Below the pieces are notes generated by a model that made no database searches, was not told the origin of the DNA, and was given only the letters and a program-made list of their open reading frames with translations. This document shows, piece by piece, positions 36,664 to 44,957 of a DNA stretch of 64,000 nucleotides. The position numbers and the translations under genes are program-made. The DNA is from Pseudomonadota bacterium (GTDB lineage: Bacteria > Pseudomonadota > Alphaproteobacteria > Rhizobiales > Xanthobacteraceae), in assembly GCA_023422775.1 (NCBI GenBank), contig JAFAGM010000069.1, positions 5,951-69,950 on the forward strand, given 5' to 3'. Numbering within the stretch: position 1 is the stretch's first letter; every line of letters starts with the position of its first letter.

Positions 36664-37488
36664 ATGAATTCCACAATAGCCCCGAAGGCAATCGAACCCG
36701 ACGATGTCGTGGTCGCGCGTGCGGATGAACGGCTCGTGCACGCCTACGACCAGATCGCGCGCGCCGATGAACAGCTGGCGCGCCTGAATGAACAGCTGGC
36801 CAGGCTGGAGCAGGAACCAAAGCACCATCCTTCGGCGGCTGCGGTGGATCGCCGGCCGTCGCGTGGCGGGCGTGTGCTGCGCGGTATCGTCGGATTGCTG
36901 TTGGCCGCATCCGTCTTTGGCCTCGCTTTCGTCTCGCAGTCGTCCTACGGCGAGGCTGCCAAATCCACCGTCGCCCGGTGGGCACCGCAGTTCATGGCCT
37001 TGCCGTCCTGGACGGAGAAATCGGAGGAGGCCGCGCAGCCGGACCAATCGGTCGTTCAACTGGCGGCCGCGACCCCCACGCTCCCGCAATCGGTCCAGAC
37101 GGCCGAGCAGGACGCCGCGCCAGCCGCTCCGACTACGGCCGAACTGGCGCAGATGCTGCAGACGATGGCGCGGGATCTCGCCAACCTCGAGCAGGGGATC
37201 GGCCAGCTCAAGGCAAACCAGGAACAAATCGCCCGCGACAACGCCAGGGCCACCGAGGAACTCAAGGCGAGCCAGGAGCAGATGACGCGCCTGATCGCGA
37301 GGCTTTCCGAGCAGAGCAAGCCTGCCGAGCCGAACCTGCGGCTCAGGCCATCGGCGACATCTCCGGCGACATCGGCGCTTCCAGCGCGGCCGGCTGCCGC
37401 GCCAAGGCCCGTACCGGTGCGTCAATCGCCACAGGCTCGCGCGCGGCCGCAAGCCCCGATGCAGTTGCAGCCCGACGACGACCAGTAG
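36664..37488 (+). CDS. Hypothetical membrane-anchored coiled-coil protein
   Basis: 274 residues with an excellent ribosome site (AAGGAG). Cytoplasmic N-terminal heptads (ADERLVHAYDQIARADEQLA), one transmembrane helix (VLRGIVGLLLAASVFGLAFV, about 75-94), then an Ala/Pro/Gln-rich stretch, a second coiled coil (about 155-220: MLQTMARDLANLEQGIGQLK, EELKASQEQMTRLIARLSEQ) and a Pro/Arg-rich tail. No enzyme domain. Its place after rlpA suggests an envelope role. Similar proteins recur in Bradyrhizobium, but no function is known to me. Confidence 0.8.
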   Translation: MNSTIAPKAIEPDDVVVARADERLVHAYDQIARADEQLARLNEQLARLEQEPKHHPSAAAVDRRPSRGGRVLRGIVGLLLAASVFGLAFVSQSSYGEAAKSTVARWAPQFMALPSWTEKSEEAAQPDQSVVQLAAATPTLPQSVQTAEQDAAPAAPTTAELAQMLQTMARDLANLEQGIGQLKANQEQIARDNARATEELKASQEQMTRLIARLSEQSKPAEPNLRLRPSATSPATSALPARPAAAPRPVPVRQSPQARARPQAPMQLQPDDDQ

Positions 37489-37589
37489 TCGTTTGCGGAA
37501 CCATCGCGCATTTGGAGACAAGCTGACCAGTGCGGACGCGGCGCGGCTGCGCGCGCAGAATTGCATCGTCTTCCGACATCCGACCCGCC

Positions 37590-37730
37590 AGAGCATATCG
37601 GTTCTGATTGAATCAGAACCGAAGCTCTGGGTTCTTGTCTGACGCGTTTTCTACCGCAGATAAGTTTACGCAATCTGCGCAAGCTTGATTGCTACGCGAA
37701 CCGGTTCCCACTTCGCTCGAAAACGCTATA
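37590..37730. repeat. Bradyrhizobial palindromic repeat, long copy
   Basis: Central near-perfect palindrome CGGTTCTGATT-G-AATCAGAACCG (37599-37621), GACGCGTTTT, an inserted segment with its own CGCAGAT/ATCTGCG hairpin, and the tail CCGGTTCCCACTTCGCTCGA. It is a relative of 38112-38214; the two flank the gene at 37741-38094. Confidence 0.7.
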
Positions 37731-37740
37731 AGGTTCGGCG

Positions 37741-38094
37741 ATGTCGCGACTCGTGGTTCTTTCGATTGCTATCGTCCTGTTGCTGCTTCCGGCCGTAGCG
37801 CCGGCTGCTTCGGCCAAGAAACGTCACCCGCCACGCTGGCAGGGTTACGGCTTCCTGCCGGGCTATCAGCAGCCGCCGAACAACACCCTTCCGGCCTACA
37901 AGGATCCGGCTTTGCGCATGGCGCGCAAGAACCGGCGCCCTTGGTATATTGATCCGGTCCCGAGATATTACGGCTGGGACGGCGCCTGGCACTATTTCGG
38001 CCGGCCAGGCTTCTACGGCGGCCGCTACAATGGCGGCAGCTTCGGCCCCTGCTGGACGCGGACGCCGGTCGGTCCGATCTGGAATTGCGGCTGA
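37741..38094 (+). CDS. Small exported hypothetical protein, Trp/Tyr/Gly-rich
   Basis: 117 residues with a signal peptide (MSRLVVLSIAIVLLLLPAVA, cleavage near ASA-KKR). The mature part is rich in Pro, Tyr, Trp and Gly (RHPPRWQGYGFLPGYQQPP, PRYYGWDGAWHYFGRPGFYG) and has two Cys near the C-terminus. No known domain. It is bounded on both sides by copies of one palindromic repeat, which leaves no room for long regulatory regions. Confidence 0.72.
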   Translation: MSRLVVLSIAIVLLLLPAVAPAASAKKRHPPRWQGYGFLPGYQQPPNNTLPAYKDPALRMARKNRRPWYIDPVPRYYGWDGAWHYFGRPGFYGGRYNGGSFGPCWTRTPVGPIWNCG

Positions 38095-38111
38095 TGGGTG
38101 GTCGTTTGAAG

Positions 38112-38214
38112 CGGTCCAGAGCCTCGTTCCGATTGAATCGGAACGGAGCTCTGGATTTGTTTTGACGCGTTTTTTTGACGTGAACCGGTTTCCACTTCGC
38201 TGGAAAATGCTCTA
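38112..38214. repeat. Bradyrhizobial palindromic repeat, short copy
   Basis: Outer arms CCAGAGC/GCTCTGG, inner palindrome CGTTCCGATT-G-AATCGGAACG (38125-38145), GACGCGTTTTTTTGACGTGA and the tail CCGGTTTCCACTTCGCTGGA. Relative to the copy at 37590-37730, the changes in one arm are matched in the other, so pairing is preserved. Confidence 0.7.
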
Positions 38215-38424
38215 GCTGAATAAAGAAACGAACACCTTCATGTGATCGGCCGCCGCAACCATCAGCGCGTCGTAACTGGTTTTTCCTTGAGCCGCCGCCT
38301 TCAAAATGTATTCGGCAAAATACGCCTTGGCGGCCGGGGTCGAACACTCCACGGGCACCCTGGTCATGGTGTCCTCGAGGACCTTCTTCATGACCGCAAT
38401 GAGCTCGGGATCGAATTGGGGCAT
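38212..38424 (-). CDS. Small conserved hypothetical protein (MPQFDPELIAVM type)
   Basis: 70-residue, mainly helical protein: MPQFDPELIAVMKKVLEDTM followed by TRVPVECSTPAAKAYFAEYI and a tail ending VFVSLFS. The ATG at 38424 has GGAG eight bases upstream. I recognise the pattern as a bradyrhizobial hypothetical but know no function. The 3' end abuts the palindromic repeat. Confidence 0.7.
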   Translation of the reverse strand: MPQFDPELIAVMKKVLEDTMTRVPVECSTPAAKAYFAEYILKAAAQGKTSYDALMVAAADHMKVFVSLFS

Positions 38425-38632
38425 GGCCGTAGCTCCAGTTATGGCCGTCAACCACTGCTGGTTCCGCGATCCCCAAGGCGGGCATATTTTCAGGGGCGGG
38501 GGCTACGGTCGAGTCAACTATTCGGGATGGTTCACTGCCTCGGTCCCGGCGTGTCCGCATCATGCCGGACTGTTGTCTTGTTGCAGTCGGGCGGGGCCCT
38601 ATAACCCGCTGCTTTCGCCGAAGGACCCGCCC

Positions 38633-38908
38633 ATGGCGCCGGCCACGCTTTCGCGCAACGAACGGTTCAAGCAGGGCAAGGCACTCCGCCGCCAGGCGCC
38701 ACGCGCGGCGCATGCGGAGCTGAAGGGAACACTGTCGCGCAGTTCCGTTGCGATCCTCGCCGAGAGCGACCGGGACCGGGTCCCCGAACTCGTCCCGGAA
38801 CGCTACGCACGCATGTCGCTCAACCCGTTCGCATTTCTGCGCGGTGCCGCCGCCGTCATGGCGACGGACCTTGCGGCGCAGCCGATGGCCGGAATTCCCG
38901 TGCATGCG
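38633..38908 (+). pseudogene. 5' remnant of a DUF2252-family gene
   Basis: The frame from ATG 38633 (GAAGGA upstream) encodes about 92 residues typical of the DUF2252 N-terminus: LSRNERFKQGKALRRQAPRA, RVPELVPERYARMSLNPFAF and LRGAAAVMATDLAAQPMAGI. The family normally continues for about 350 more residues with a cDxHxxNFG phosphotransferase-like core. Here the resemblance stops after PVHA and the frame ends in unrelated sequence (stop at 39026-39028). This looks like a truncation by deletion, not a small gene. Confidence 0.65.
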
Positions 38909-38934
38909 TTTCGTGGCGGGGTGACCGGATGTTC

Positions 38935-38959
38935 GCGCCGGCTGAGTTCAGGCCGGCGC
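38935..38959 (-). terminator. Hairpin downstream of CBS gene
   Basis: 8-bp stem GCGCCGGC/GCCGGCGC with a 9-nt loop, 14 nt beyond the stop codon at 38973. There is no T tract. A 13-bp direct repeat TGAGTTCAGGCCG (38943, 38968) overlaps it. Confidence 0.4.
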
Positions 38960-38972
38960 AGCGACTTTGAGT

Positions 38973-39404
38973 TCAGGCCGACGCGGCCAGCTTCAGGGGC
39001 GTTGCTTCGTCGTCGAAGGCGGTCGTGATGTCGCGAATGCTGACGACGCCGATCAGGCTGTAATTGTCGATGACAGGCAGATGGCGGATGTGATGCTTGC
39101 TCATGAGGTGGCGGACATGCTCGAGCGTATCCGTCGATGTGCAGGAGACGAGCTGCTGCACTGAAATGAATTGCGAAACGCGCATGTTGACGCCGGCTGC
39201 GCCGTGTTCGGCAATCGCGCGCACCACGTCGCGTTCGGTGAACATGCCGGCCGCCGTGTTGCCTTCGGTGCGAACCACATCCTTCACCACAAGCGCGCTG
39301 ATATTGCTGGAGCGCATCAGCTGGGCTGCAATGCCCACAGTCTCGTTCATGCGAACCGTTGCGACGCGGGCGGCTTTCTTGCGCAGGATATCTCCGACTT
39401 GCAT
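38973..39404 (-). CDS. CBS-domain-pair protein
   Basis: 143-residue protein made of two CBS motifs (VGDILRKKAARVATVRMNET, GMFTERDVVRAIAEHG; VRHLMSKHHIRHLPVIDNYS, IGVVSIRDITTAF) that bind adenosyl ligands. It is a stand-alone signalling module; the partner is unknown. AAGGAGG precedes ATG 39404. A 17-bp motif (TGGTATACATAATGCCA, 39440-39456) matching the operators of the oxalate locus ends 36 nt before the start, so it is probably in the GntR regulon. Confidence 0.88.
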   Translation of the reverse strand: MQVGDILRKKAARVATVRMNETVGIAAQLMRSSNISALVVKDVVRTEGNTAAGMFTERDVVRAIAEHGAAGVNMRVSQFISVQQLVSCTSTDTLEHVRHLMSKHHIRHLPVIDNYSLIGVVSIRDITTAFDDEATPLKLAASA

Positions 39405-39713
39405 GGCAACCTCCTTGGGGTGAATTGTTGCCTCAAATCTGGTATACATAATGCCAATTGTCAACGCGATTTGTGCAGGAAACCTTCTGTCCGCAGGAAG
39501 ATAAATCGGCAGCGTTACTGACGTTCTTGAACATCGGCATGCCAGCCGAAGGAGGGGCGGGTAACTCTGGAACGACCAGAAATGCGCTCAGGTATACCAA
39601 GGGCATTCGAAAAGGAGGCGCTTTACCCGGAGATGAGCGCGCCTGGTTCGAACTGCCGATCCGGCAGCGACGATGAACACGATGTCCCGGGTGTCTTTCG
39701 GCGCGACGGTCGC
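39405..39713. other. Intergenic region between CBS gene and tctA, with operator-like sites
   Basis: It holds the 17-bp site at 39440-39456 and a weaker GGTATACC palindrome at 39591-39598 (11/17 match to the motif). No gene was recognised. Confidence 0.5.
39440..39456. promoter_or_regulatory. GntR-type operator upstream of CBS gene
   Basis: TGGTATACATAATGCCA, 14 of 17 identical to the duplicated site in the gntR/acyl-CoA synthetase promoter region. Confidence 0.6.
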
Positions 39714-41213
39714 TCAGGCGACCGCACTCCGCAGCCTCGTATATCCCTGCTGGATCACCGACCAGAACAGCGCGATCAGGCCGAGAATCATGATCGTGGA
39801 GACCAGCGGGTTGGAGAGGAATACGCCAAGCGATCCCTGGGATCCCAGAAGCGATTGCCGGAAAGCCTCCTCCGCCTTGTCGCCGAGCACGATGGCCAGC
39901 ACCAGCGGGGCGAGGGGATAGTTGCACTTCTTGAGCAGGTAGCCGATCACGCCGAACACCAGCATCAGCATGACGTCGAACGTCGAACTGTGCACCGAGT
40001 AGGCGCCGATGGCGCAGAGCACCAGGATCAGCGGCGCGATGATGCTGAACGGCACGCGCAGGATCGCGGCGAAGATCGGCACGCAGGTCAGCACGACGAG
40101 CAGGCCGACGATATTTCCGAGATACATCGAGGCGATCAGGCCCCAGACGAATTCCTTCTGTTCCACGAACAGCATCGGTCCGGGCTGCAAGCCCCAGATC
40201 AGGAGGCCGCCCAGCAGAACCGCGGCCGTCGGCGAACCGGGCACGCCGAGGGAAAGCATCGGCAGCAAGGCGGCGGTGCCCGCCGCGTGCGCCGCGGTTT
40301 CCGGCGCAACCACGCCTTCGATTTCCCCCTTGCCGAAGTTCTTGCCGTTCTTCGCCACCCGCTTGGCGATACCATAACTCATGAAGGAAGCAGGCGTGGC
40401 GCCAGCCGGTGTAACGCCCATCCAGCAGCCGATGAAGCAGGAGCGCAGCGAAGTCATCCAGTAGGCGGGCAATTCCTTCCAGGTCTGCAGCACGACCCGC
40501 AGATTGATCTTGGCCTTGCCGCCGCGGAATGCCAGCCCTTCTTCCATCGTCAGCAGGATTTCGCCAATGCCGAACAGCCCGATCACGGCGATCAGGAAGT
40601 CGAACCCGTTCAGCAGTTCAGTGAAGCCGAACGTCAGCCGCAACTGTCCGGTGATGGAGTCCAGTCCAACGGCCGCAAGTGCAAAGCCGATCATCATGGC
40701 CGCGATGGTCTTGAACGGCGGTTCCTTGCTGAGGCCGACGAAACTGCAGAACGCCAGGAAGTAAACCGCGAATTTCTCCGCGGGCCCGAATTGCAGCGCA
40801 AAGCTCGCGACCAGGGGAGCGACCAGCGTGATCATGATGACGGCGAACAGCGCGCCGACAAAGGAGGAGGTGAAGGCGGCCGTCAGCGCCTCGCCGGCCT
40901 TGCCCTGCTGCGCCATCGGATAGCCGTCGAACGTCGTGGCCACCGACCATGGTTCGCCCGGTATGTTGAACAGAATCGAGGTGATGGCTCCGCCGAACAG
41001 CGCGCCCCAGTAAATGCACGACAGCATGATGATGGCCGACGTCGGCGGCATCGAGAATGTCAGCGGCAGCAGGATCGCAACGCCGTTGGCGCCGCCCAGC
41101 CCCGGAAGCACGCCGATGATGACGCCGAGCACGATGCCGAGCACCATCACCATGATGTTGAATGGCTGCAGCGCGACCGCAAAGCCGTGAAAGAGATTGA
41201 CGAGTTCTTCCAT
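39714..41213 (-). CDS. tctA: Tripartite tricarboxylate transporter large permease TctA
   Basis: Membrane permease of 499 residues with about 11-12 helices. TctA signatures are visible: VLGVIIGVLPGLGGANGVAI, YWGALFGGAITSILFNIPGE and MGVTPAGATPASFMSYGIAK. Family glycine motifs such as LPMLSLGVPGSPTAAVLLGG lie near residue 335. Last gene of tctCBA (32-nt gap after tctB). It carries the substrate with Na+/H+ from the TctC receptor; the position between a CBS gene and the oxalate genes suggests oxalate or a related diacid. The ATG at 41213 gives family length; a longer frame overlaps tctB and was dropped. Confidence 0.93.
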   Translation of the reverse strand: MEELVNLFHGFAVALQPFNIMVMVLGIVLGVIIGVLPGLGGANGVAILLPLTFSMPPTSAIIMLSCIYWGALFGGAITSILFNIPGEPWSVATTFDGYPMAQQGKAGEALTAAFTSSFVGALFAVIMITLVAPLVASFALQFGPAEKFAVYFLAFCSFVGLSKEPPFKTIAAMMIGFALAAVGLDSITGQLRLTFGFTELLNGFDFLIAVIGLFGIGEILLTMEEGLAFRGGKAKINLRVVLQTWKELPAYWMTSLRSCFIGCWMGVTPAGATPASFMSYGIAKRVAKNGKNFGKGEIEGVVAPETAAHAAGTAALLPMLSLGVPGSPTAAVLLGGLLIWGLQPGPMLFVEQKEFVWGLIASMYLGNIVGLLVVLTCVPIFAAILRVPFSIIAPLILVLCAIGAYSVHSSTFDVMLMLVFGVIGYLLKKCNYPLAPLVLAIVLGDKAEEAFRQSLLGSQGSLGVFLSNPLVSTIMILGLIALFWSVIQQGYTRLRSAVA

Positions 41214-41245
41214 CCCGATAATCCAGTCCTGACTGTGCGTCGATA

Positions 41246-41743
41246 TTACAGGCCGAGCCACTCTTCGATCGGCCCCTTGGGAAGCGGGACCAGAAACCAG
41301 CGCTCGAAAATGAAATAGGTGACGATGGGCATCCCGAACGCCACCGCGAGCACGGTGATCCACCGGTACTTGCCCAGCCATCGCATGAACCATGCGATGA
41401 AGACGATCGAAGCGACATACAGCCCGGTGAACGGCATGGCGCCGACATAGAGGGCGGTCGGAACGACGACGCTCATGACCTGACGAAGCTGTCCCCACTC
41501 GGCGAACAGTCCGTCATCGTGTTCGCGCAGTCCGTTCCACAGGTTGATTGCGCTGGAGGCAACGATGAAGATTCCGATGTAGAACGGAAAGAAACCGGCG
41601 CGCGGGCCCTCGGCGCCCCAGTTGATCCCCGCCTTGACGCTGCCGATGATCACGATCACTCCGAACAGGGCGATCAATAGCGTGACACCTGCTTCCACCA
41701 GCCTGTGGGACGGGCCGGCATTGCTCGAACTGCCTGTTGTCAT
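41246..41743 (-). CDS. tctB: Tripartite tricarboxylate transporter small permease TctB
   Basis: 165-residue protein with four hydrophobic segments (VTLLIALFGVIVIIGSVKAG, GFFPFYIGIFIVASSAINLW, VMSVVVPTALYVGAMPFTGL, ITVLAVAFGMPIVTYFIF) and the RAGFFP motif of the TctB family. ATG 41743 has GGAG at five bases. It lies between tctC (80 nt) and tctA (32 nt). Confidence 0.9.
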   Translation of the reverse strand: MTTGSSSNAGPSHRLVEAGVTLLIALFGVIVIIGSVKAGINWGAEGPRAGFFPFYIGIFIVASSAINLWNGLREHDDGLFAEWGQLRQVMSVVVPTALYVGAMPFTGLYVASIVFIAWFMRWLGKYRWITVLAVAFGMPIVTYFIFERWFLVPLPKGPIEEWLGL

Positions 41744-41823
41744 CAAAACTCCATGCGAAATCGAGCCTGCGGTTCCAGAGCCCGCCGTCTGCGTTGCTGC
41801 TACGGTCGATCAGTGCGTCTCGG

Positions 41824-42834
41824 TCAGTTGCTCGGCGCGAGGAAACCCGCATCCTTCATCAGCGCCTGATGACGCTTTTCCTCGCCTTCGACCCACTTGG
41901 CGTAATCGGCGCCGGTCATGAAGGTCGTGTTGAACGCGCCGCTCTTCATGAATTCCTGCCATTCGGGCGTGGCGCGGACCTTCTTGAAGAGATCGATGTA
42001 GTATTCGACCTGGTCCTTGGTGACCTTGGGCGACATGAAGATGCCGCGCAGCATCAGGTATTCCATGTCGAGGCCCTGCGACTTGCAGGTCGGGATGTCC
42101 TTCCAGCTCTTGCCGTCGGCGACCTGCTCGTCATAGGCCATCGGCTGCGCGTCGAACACGCAGAGCGGACGTAGCTTGCCGCCGCGCCATTGTGCCACCG
42201 CCTCGATCGGATTGTTGACGGTCGAATCGATGTGATTGCCGACCAGCTGAACCGCGACTTCGCCGCCGCCCTTGTAGGGAATGTAAGTGAATTTGCTGCC
42301 GGTGGCCTTTTCGACCGCGACCGTGATGATCTGGTCTTCCTGTTTCGATCCGGTGCCGCCCATCTTGATCGAGCCTTGCGGCGCGGCCTTCACGGCTTCG
42401 ATGTATTCCTTCGCGGTCTTGTAGGGCTTCTCCGCGTTCACCCAGAGCACGAATTCGTCGAGCGCCAGCATCGCGACCGGCGTCAGATCCTTCCAGTTGA
42501 ACGGTATGCCCGTCGCCAGCGGGGTGGTGAAGAGATTGGAGAGCGTGATGATGATCTTGTGCGGATTGTTGCTCGAAGCCTTGAGGTCGAGGAAGCCTTC
42601 GCCGCCCGCGCCGCCCGACTTGTTGATGACGACCAGCGGCTGCTTCATCAGGTTGTGCTTGGTGACGATGCCCTGGATGGTGCGGGCCATCTGATCGGCG
42701 CCGCCGCCGGTGCCGGCGGGAACGATGAACTCGACCGGTCGCACCGGCTCCCATGCCGCCGTTGCCGGAACCGCGATCCCGCTTGCGCACAGCGCCGCAA
42801 TCGCACCCAACGCAAATTGTGCAGAACGCTTCAT
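41824..42834 (-). CDS. tctC: Tripartite tricarboxylate transporter substrate-binding protein TctC
   Basis: Periplasmic receptor of 336 residues. Signal peptide MKRSAQFALGAIAALCASGI (cleavage near ATAA), then Bug-family motifs VEFIVPAGTGGGADQMAR, NKSGGAGGEGF, GGTGSKQEDQ and YIPYKGGGEVAVQLVGNHID. First gene of tctCBA. It has GGGAG eight bases before ATG 42834. Two operator-like 17-bp sites lie 330 and 540 nt upstream. It resembles the orphan binding protein at 17391-18380 only at family level. Confidence 0.92.
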   Translation of the reverse strand: MKRSAQFALGAIAALCASGIAVPATAAWEPVRPVEFIVPAGTGGGADQMARTIQGIVTKHNLMKQPLVVINKSGGAGGEGFLDLKASSNNPHKIIITLSNLFTTPLATGIPFNWKDLTPVAMLALDEFVLWVNAEKPYKTAKEYIEAVKAAPQGSIKMGGTGSKQEDQIITVAVEKATGSKFTYIPYKGGGEVAVQLVGNHIDSTVNNPIEAVAQWRGGKLRPLCVFDAQPMAYDEQVADGKSWKDIPTCKSQGLDMEYLMLRGIFMSPKVTKDQVEYYIDLFKKVRATPEWQEFMKSGAFNTTFMTGADYAKWVEGEEKRHQALMKDAGFLAPSN

Positions 42835-43166
42835 GTGTTTCACTCCCGTCGAAACCTGGTTTTGCCGGTCTTTGCCGGCTTGTAAGTTTATTCCCGGTCG
42901 AACGTTTCGGTCTTCTTGCACCCCTGATCGTCACCCCGCAATGATTGCTTCATGGCATCCACTGCAGGCTGGAATTGTACGAGAGAGCAGGCGGCATGGC
43001 ATCCGCTGCTTTCGGCCAAATGTCGGTTGAAAAGCGCACGAAGGCGCGAAGGCATGCACGTGCTGCCTCATCCCCAGATCACGATCGCTGTCCATTGCGG
43101 ACTGCACGTACCCATCCCCTCCCGGCGCTCTCTTGCTTTTCTGTAGACTGAGCGTTTCGCGCATTC

Positions 43167-43183
43167 TTGTATATGATATGCCA
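43167..43183. promoter_or_regulatory. GntR-type operator (tctC upstream, proximal)
   Basis: TTGTATATGATATGCCA, 13 of 17 positions agree with the site in the gntR promoter region when C/T is allowed at position 4. Confidence 0.5.
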
Positions 43184-43374
43184 GCATGCAAACGGTTTTT
43201 TTTCGTCGTTTGCCCGAGCGGGCCAATTTGTCGCAGGCCCCCGCGAATCCTGAGCAATCAGCGGGTGCAAACGAACATGGCCCCGTAAACGGGCCATGGA
43301 CTTGAGATGAGTTCGGTTGACTTTCGCTCCTGCAGTATTGGTACGGAGCTTCGCTCCGCGATAGGGGACAAGTT

Positions 43375-43391
43375 TTGTATACCAGATACCA
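43375..43391. promoter_or_regulatory. GntR-type operator (tctC upstream, distal)
   Basis: TTGTATACCAGATACCA, 14 of 17 positions agree with the site in the gntR promoter region when C/T is allowed at position 4. Confidence 0.55.
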
Positions 43392-43469
43392 AAAACAATG
43401 AACTTGTTTGTAAGGCAGCAGCCGATCGGGTGCAGCGCAATAAAAATCAGGTCATTGGCATTCCACATG

Positions 43470-43496
43470 AAAAAAGGCCGCCGGAAACCGGCGACC
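43470..43496 (-). terminator. Rho-independent terminator after frc
   Basis: On the minus strand, GG-CGCCGG-TTT-CCGGCG-type stem followed by six T (A-run 43470-43475 on the plus strand), 29 nt after the frc stop codon. It separates the gntR-oxc-frc unit from tctCBA. Confidence 0.8.
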
Positions 43497-43524
43497 TCTG
43501 TATTCCAGATTATCAGGGCCGGGT

Positions 43525-44802
43525 TTACTCGGCCGCCTGCTTCCGCGGCGGATCGAGTGCGCCCGAATCGTGGATCTCGGCGACCTGATGGTCGGTGAAG
43601 CCGAGCACCTGGCGCAGGATCTCGTCGGTGTGCTCGCCGAGCAGCGGCGAGCGGCCCACTTCGCTCGGTGAGTCCGACAGCTTGATCGGGTTGCCGACCG
43701 ACAGGTACTTGCCGCGGGTCGGGTGATCGACTTCGACCACGGTGCCGGTCGCGCGCAACGACTGGTCTTCCGCCAGTTCCTTCATCGACAGGATCGGACC
43801 GCAGGGGATGTCGTCCTTGTTGAGGATTTCCATCGCCTCGAACTTGGTCTTGGTCATGGTCCACTGTTCGATGCGGGCGAAGATCTCGTTCAGCCGCGGC
43901 AGCCGGGCAGGCGGCTTGGCGTAGTTCGGATCGGTCTTCCAACCGGGCTCGCCGATCACGTCGCAGATCTTCTCCCACACCGGGGCCTGGGTGATGAAGT
44001 AGATGTAGGCGTTGGGATCGGTCTCCCAGCCCTTGCACTTGAGGATGCGGCCGGGCTGGCCGCCGCCGGAATCGTTGCCGGCGCGCGGCACCGCGTCGCC
44101 GAACGGAATGCCTTCGCCGAACTGGCTGTATTCCTTCAGCGGGCCATGGGCGAGGCGCTGCTGGTCGCGCAGCTTTACGCGCGCCAGGTTCAACACGCCG
44201 TCCTGCATCGCGGCGGTGACCTTCTGGCCCTTGCCCGAGTGCGTGCGGTGGTAGAGTGCGGTGACGATGCCGAGCGCCAGATGCAGCCCGGTGCCGCTGT
44301 CGCCGATCTGCGCGCCGGTAACGAGCGGCAGGCCGTCGCGGAAGCCGGTGGTCGAAGCGGCACCACCGGTGCACTGGGCGACGTTCTCATACACCTTGCA
44401 GTCTTCGTAAGGCCCGGGGCCAAAGCCCTTGATCGAGGCCACGATCATCTTCGGGTTGATGGCCTGGATCTTCTCCCAGGGGAAGCCCATGCGGTCGAGC
44501 ACGCCGGGGCCGAAATTTTCCACCAGCACGTCGCAGCTCTTAATCAGCGCGGTGAGGACTTCCTTGCCCTTCGGGTTCTTGGTGTCGAGCGTGATCGAAC
44601 GCTTGTTGTGGTTGAGCATGGTGAAATACAGGCTGTCGACGTTCGGGATGTCCTGCAACTGGCCGCGGGTGATGTCGCCGACGCCCGGGCGCTCGACCTT
44701 GATCACGTCGGCGCCGAACCAGGCCAGCAACTGCGTGCAGGTCGGACCCGACTGGACGTGGGTGAAATCGAGAATACGAACGCCCTTGAGCGCCTTAGAC
44801 AT
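43525..44802 (-). CDS. frc: Formyl-CoA:oxalate CoA-transferase
   Basis: Class III CoA-transferase of 425 residues that moves CoA from formyl-CoA to oxalate. Residues known from the Oxalobacter enzyme are in place: Gln17 in FTHVQSGPTC, the catalytic Asp168 in QIGDSGTGLHLALG, and the oxalate-binding glycine loop GGGQP at about 246-250. ATG 44802 has AGGAG at about eight bases; the upstream extension was rejected. It lies 155 nt downstream of oxc on the same strand, with a terminator just behind it. With oxc it forms the core of oxalate catabolism. Confidence 0.95.
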   Translation of the reverse strand: MSKALKGVRILDFTHVQSGPTCTQLLAWFGADVIKVERPGVGDITRGQLQDIPNVDSLYFTMLNHNKRSITLDTKNPKGKEVLTALIKSCDVLVENFGPGVLDRMGFPWEKIQAINPKMIVASIKGFGPGPYEDCKVYENVAQCTGGAASTTGFRDGLPLVTGAQIGDSGTGLHLALGIVTALYHRTHSGKGQKVTAAMQDGVLNLARVKLRDQQRLAHGPLKEYSQFGEGIPFGDAVPRAGNDSGGGQPGRILKCKGWETDPNAYIYFITQAPVWEKICDVIGEPGWKTDPNYAKPPARLPRLNEIFARIEQWTMTKTKFEAMEILNKDDIPCGPILSMKELAEDQSLRATGTVVEVDHPTRGKYLSVGNPIKLSDSPSEVGRSPLLGEHTDEILRQVLGFTDHQVAEIHDSGALDPPRKQAAE

Positions 44803-44830
44803 ATCTTTTCTCCTCTTGCTATCAGTTGCC

Positions 44831-44940
44831 GTCATGCCCGCGAAGGTGGGCATCCAGTAGTCACCGTCGGTTCAGTCGGGCCCAGCCCTTCGTCATGCGT
44901 TCGGCGGTTACCGGCTTCCCCGCCTGTGCGGGGAATGACG
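44831..44940. repeat. Intergenic repeat with two hairpins between oxc and frc
   Basis: GTCATGCCCGCGAAGGTGGG with ATGCCC/GGGCAT arms (44834-44853), then TTCCCCGC-CTGT-GCGGGGAA (44916-44935). The first half is related to 24541-24560 and 62568-62586, a widespread bradyrhizobial intergenic element. It could attenuate transcription between oxc and frc. Confidence 0.6.
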
Positions 44941-44957
44941 CGGATGGGTTGATCTGC

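Larger units (their letters stand above)
42835..43524. other. 690-nt regulatory region before tctC
   Basis: No credible gene: ORFs on both strands are short and have no family or ribosome site. It contains the frc terminator, two GntR-type sites (43167-43183 and 43375-43391), the palindrome-rich GTACGGAGCTTCGCTCCGCG near 43342-43361 and a run GGTTTTTTTTCG at 43193-43204. Confidence 0.6.

Noticed and set aside
39582..41318. 578-residue ORF antisense to tctA
   Set aside because: Charged low-complexity shadow; tctA on the other strand has clear family motifs.
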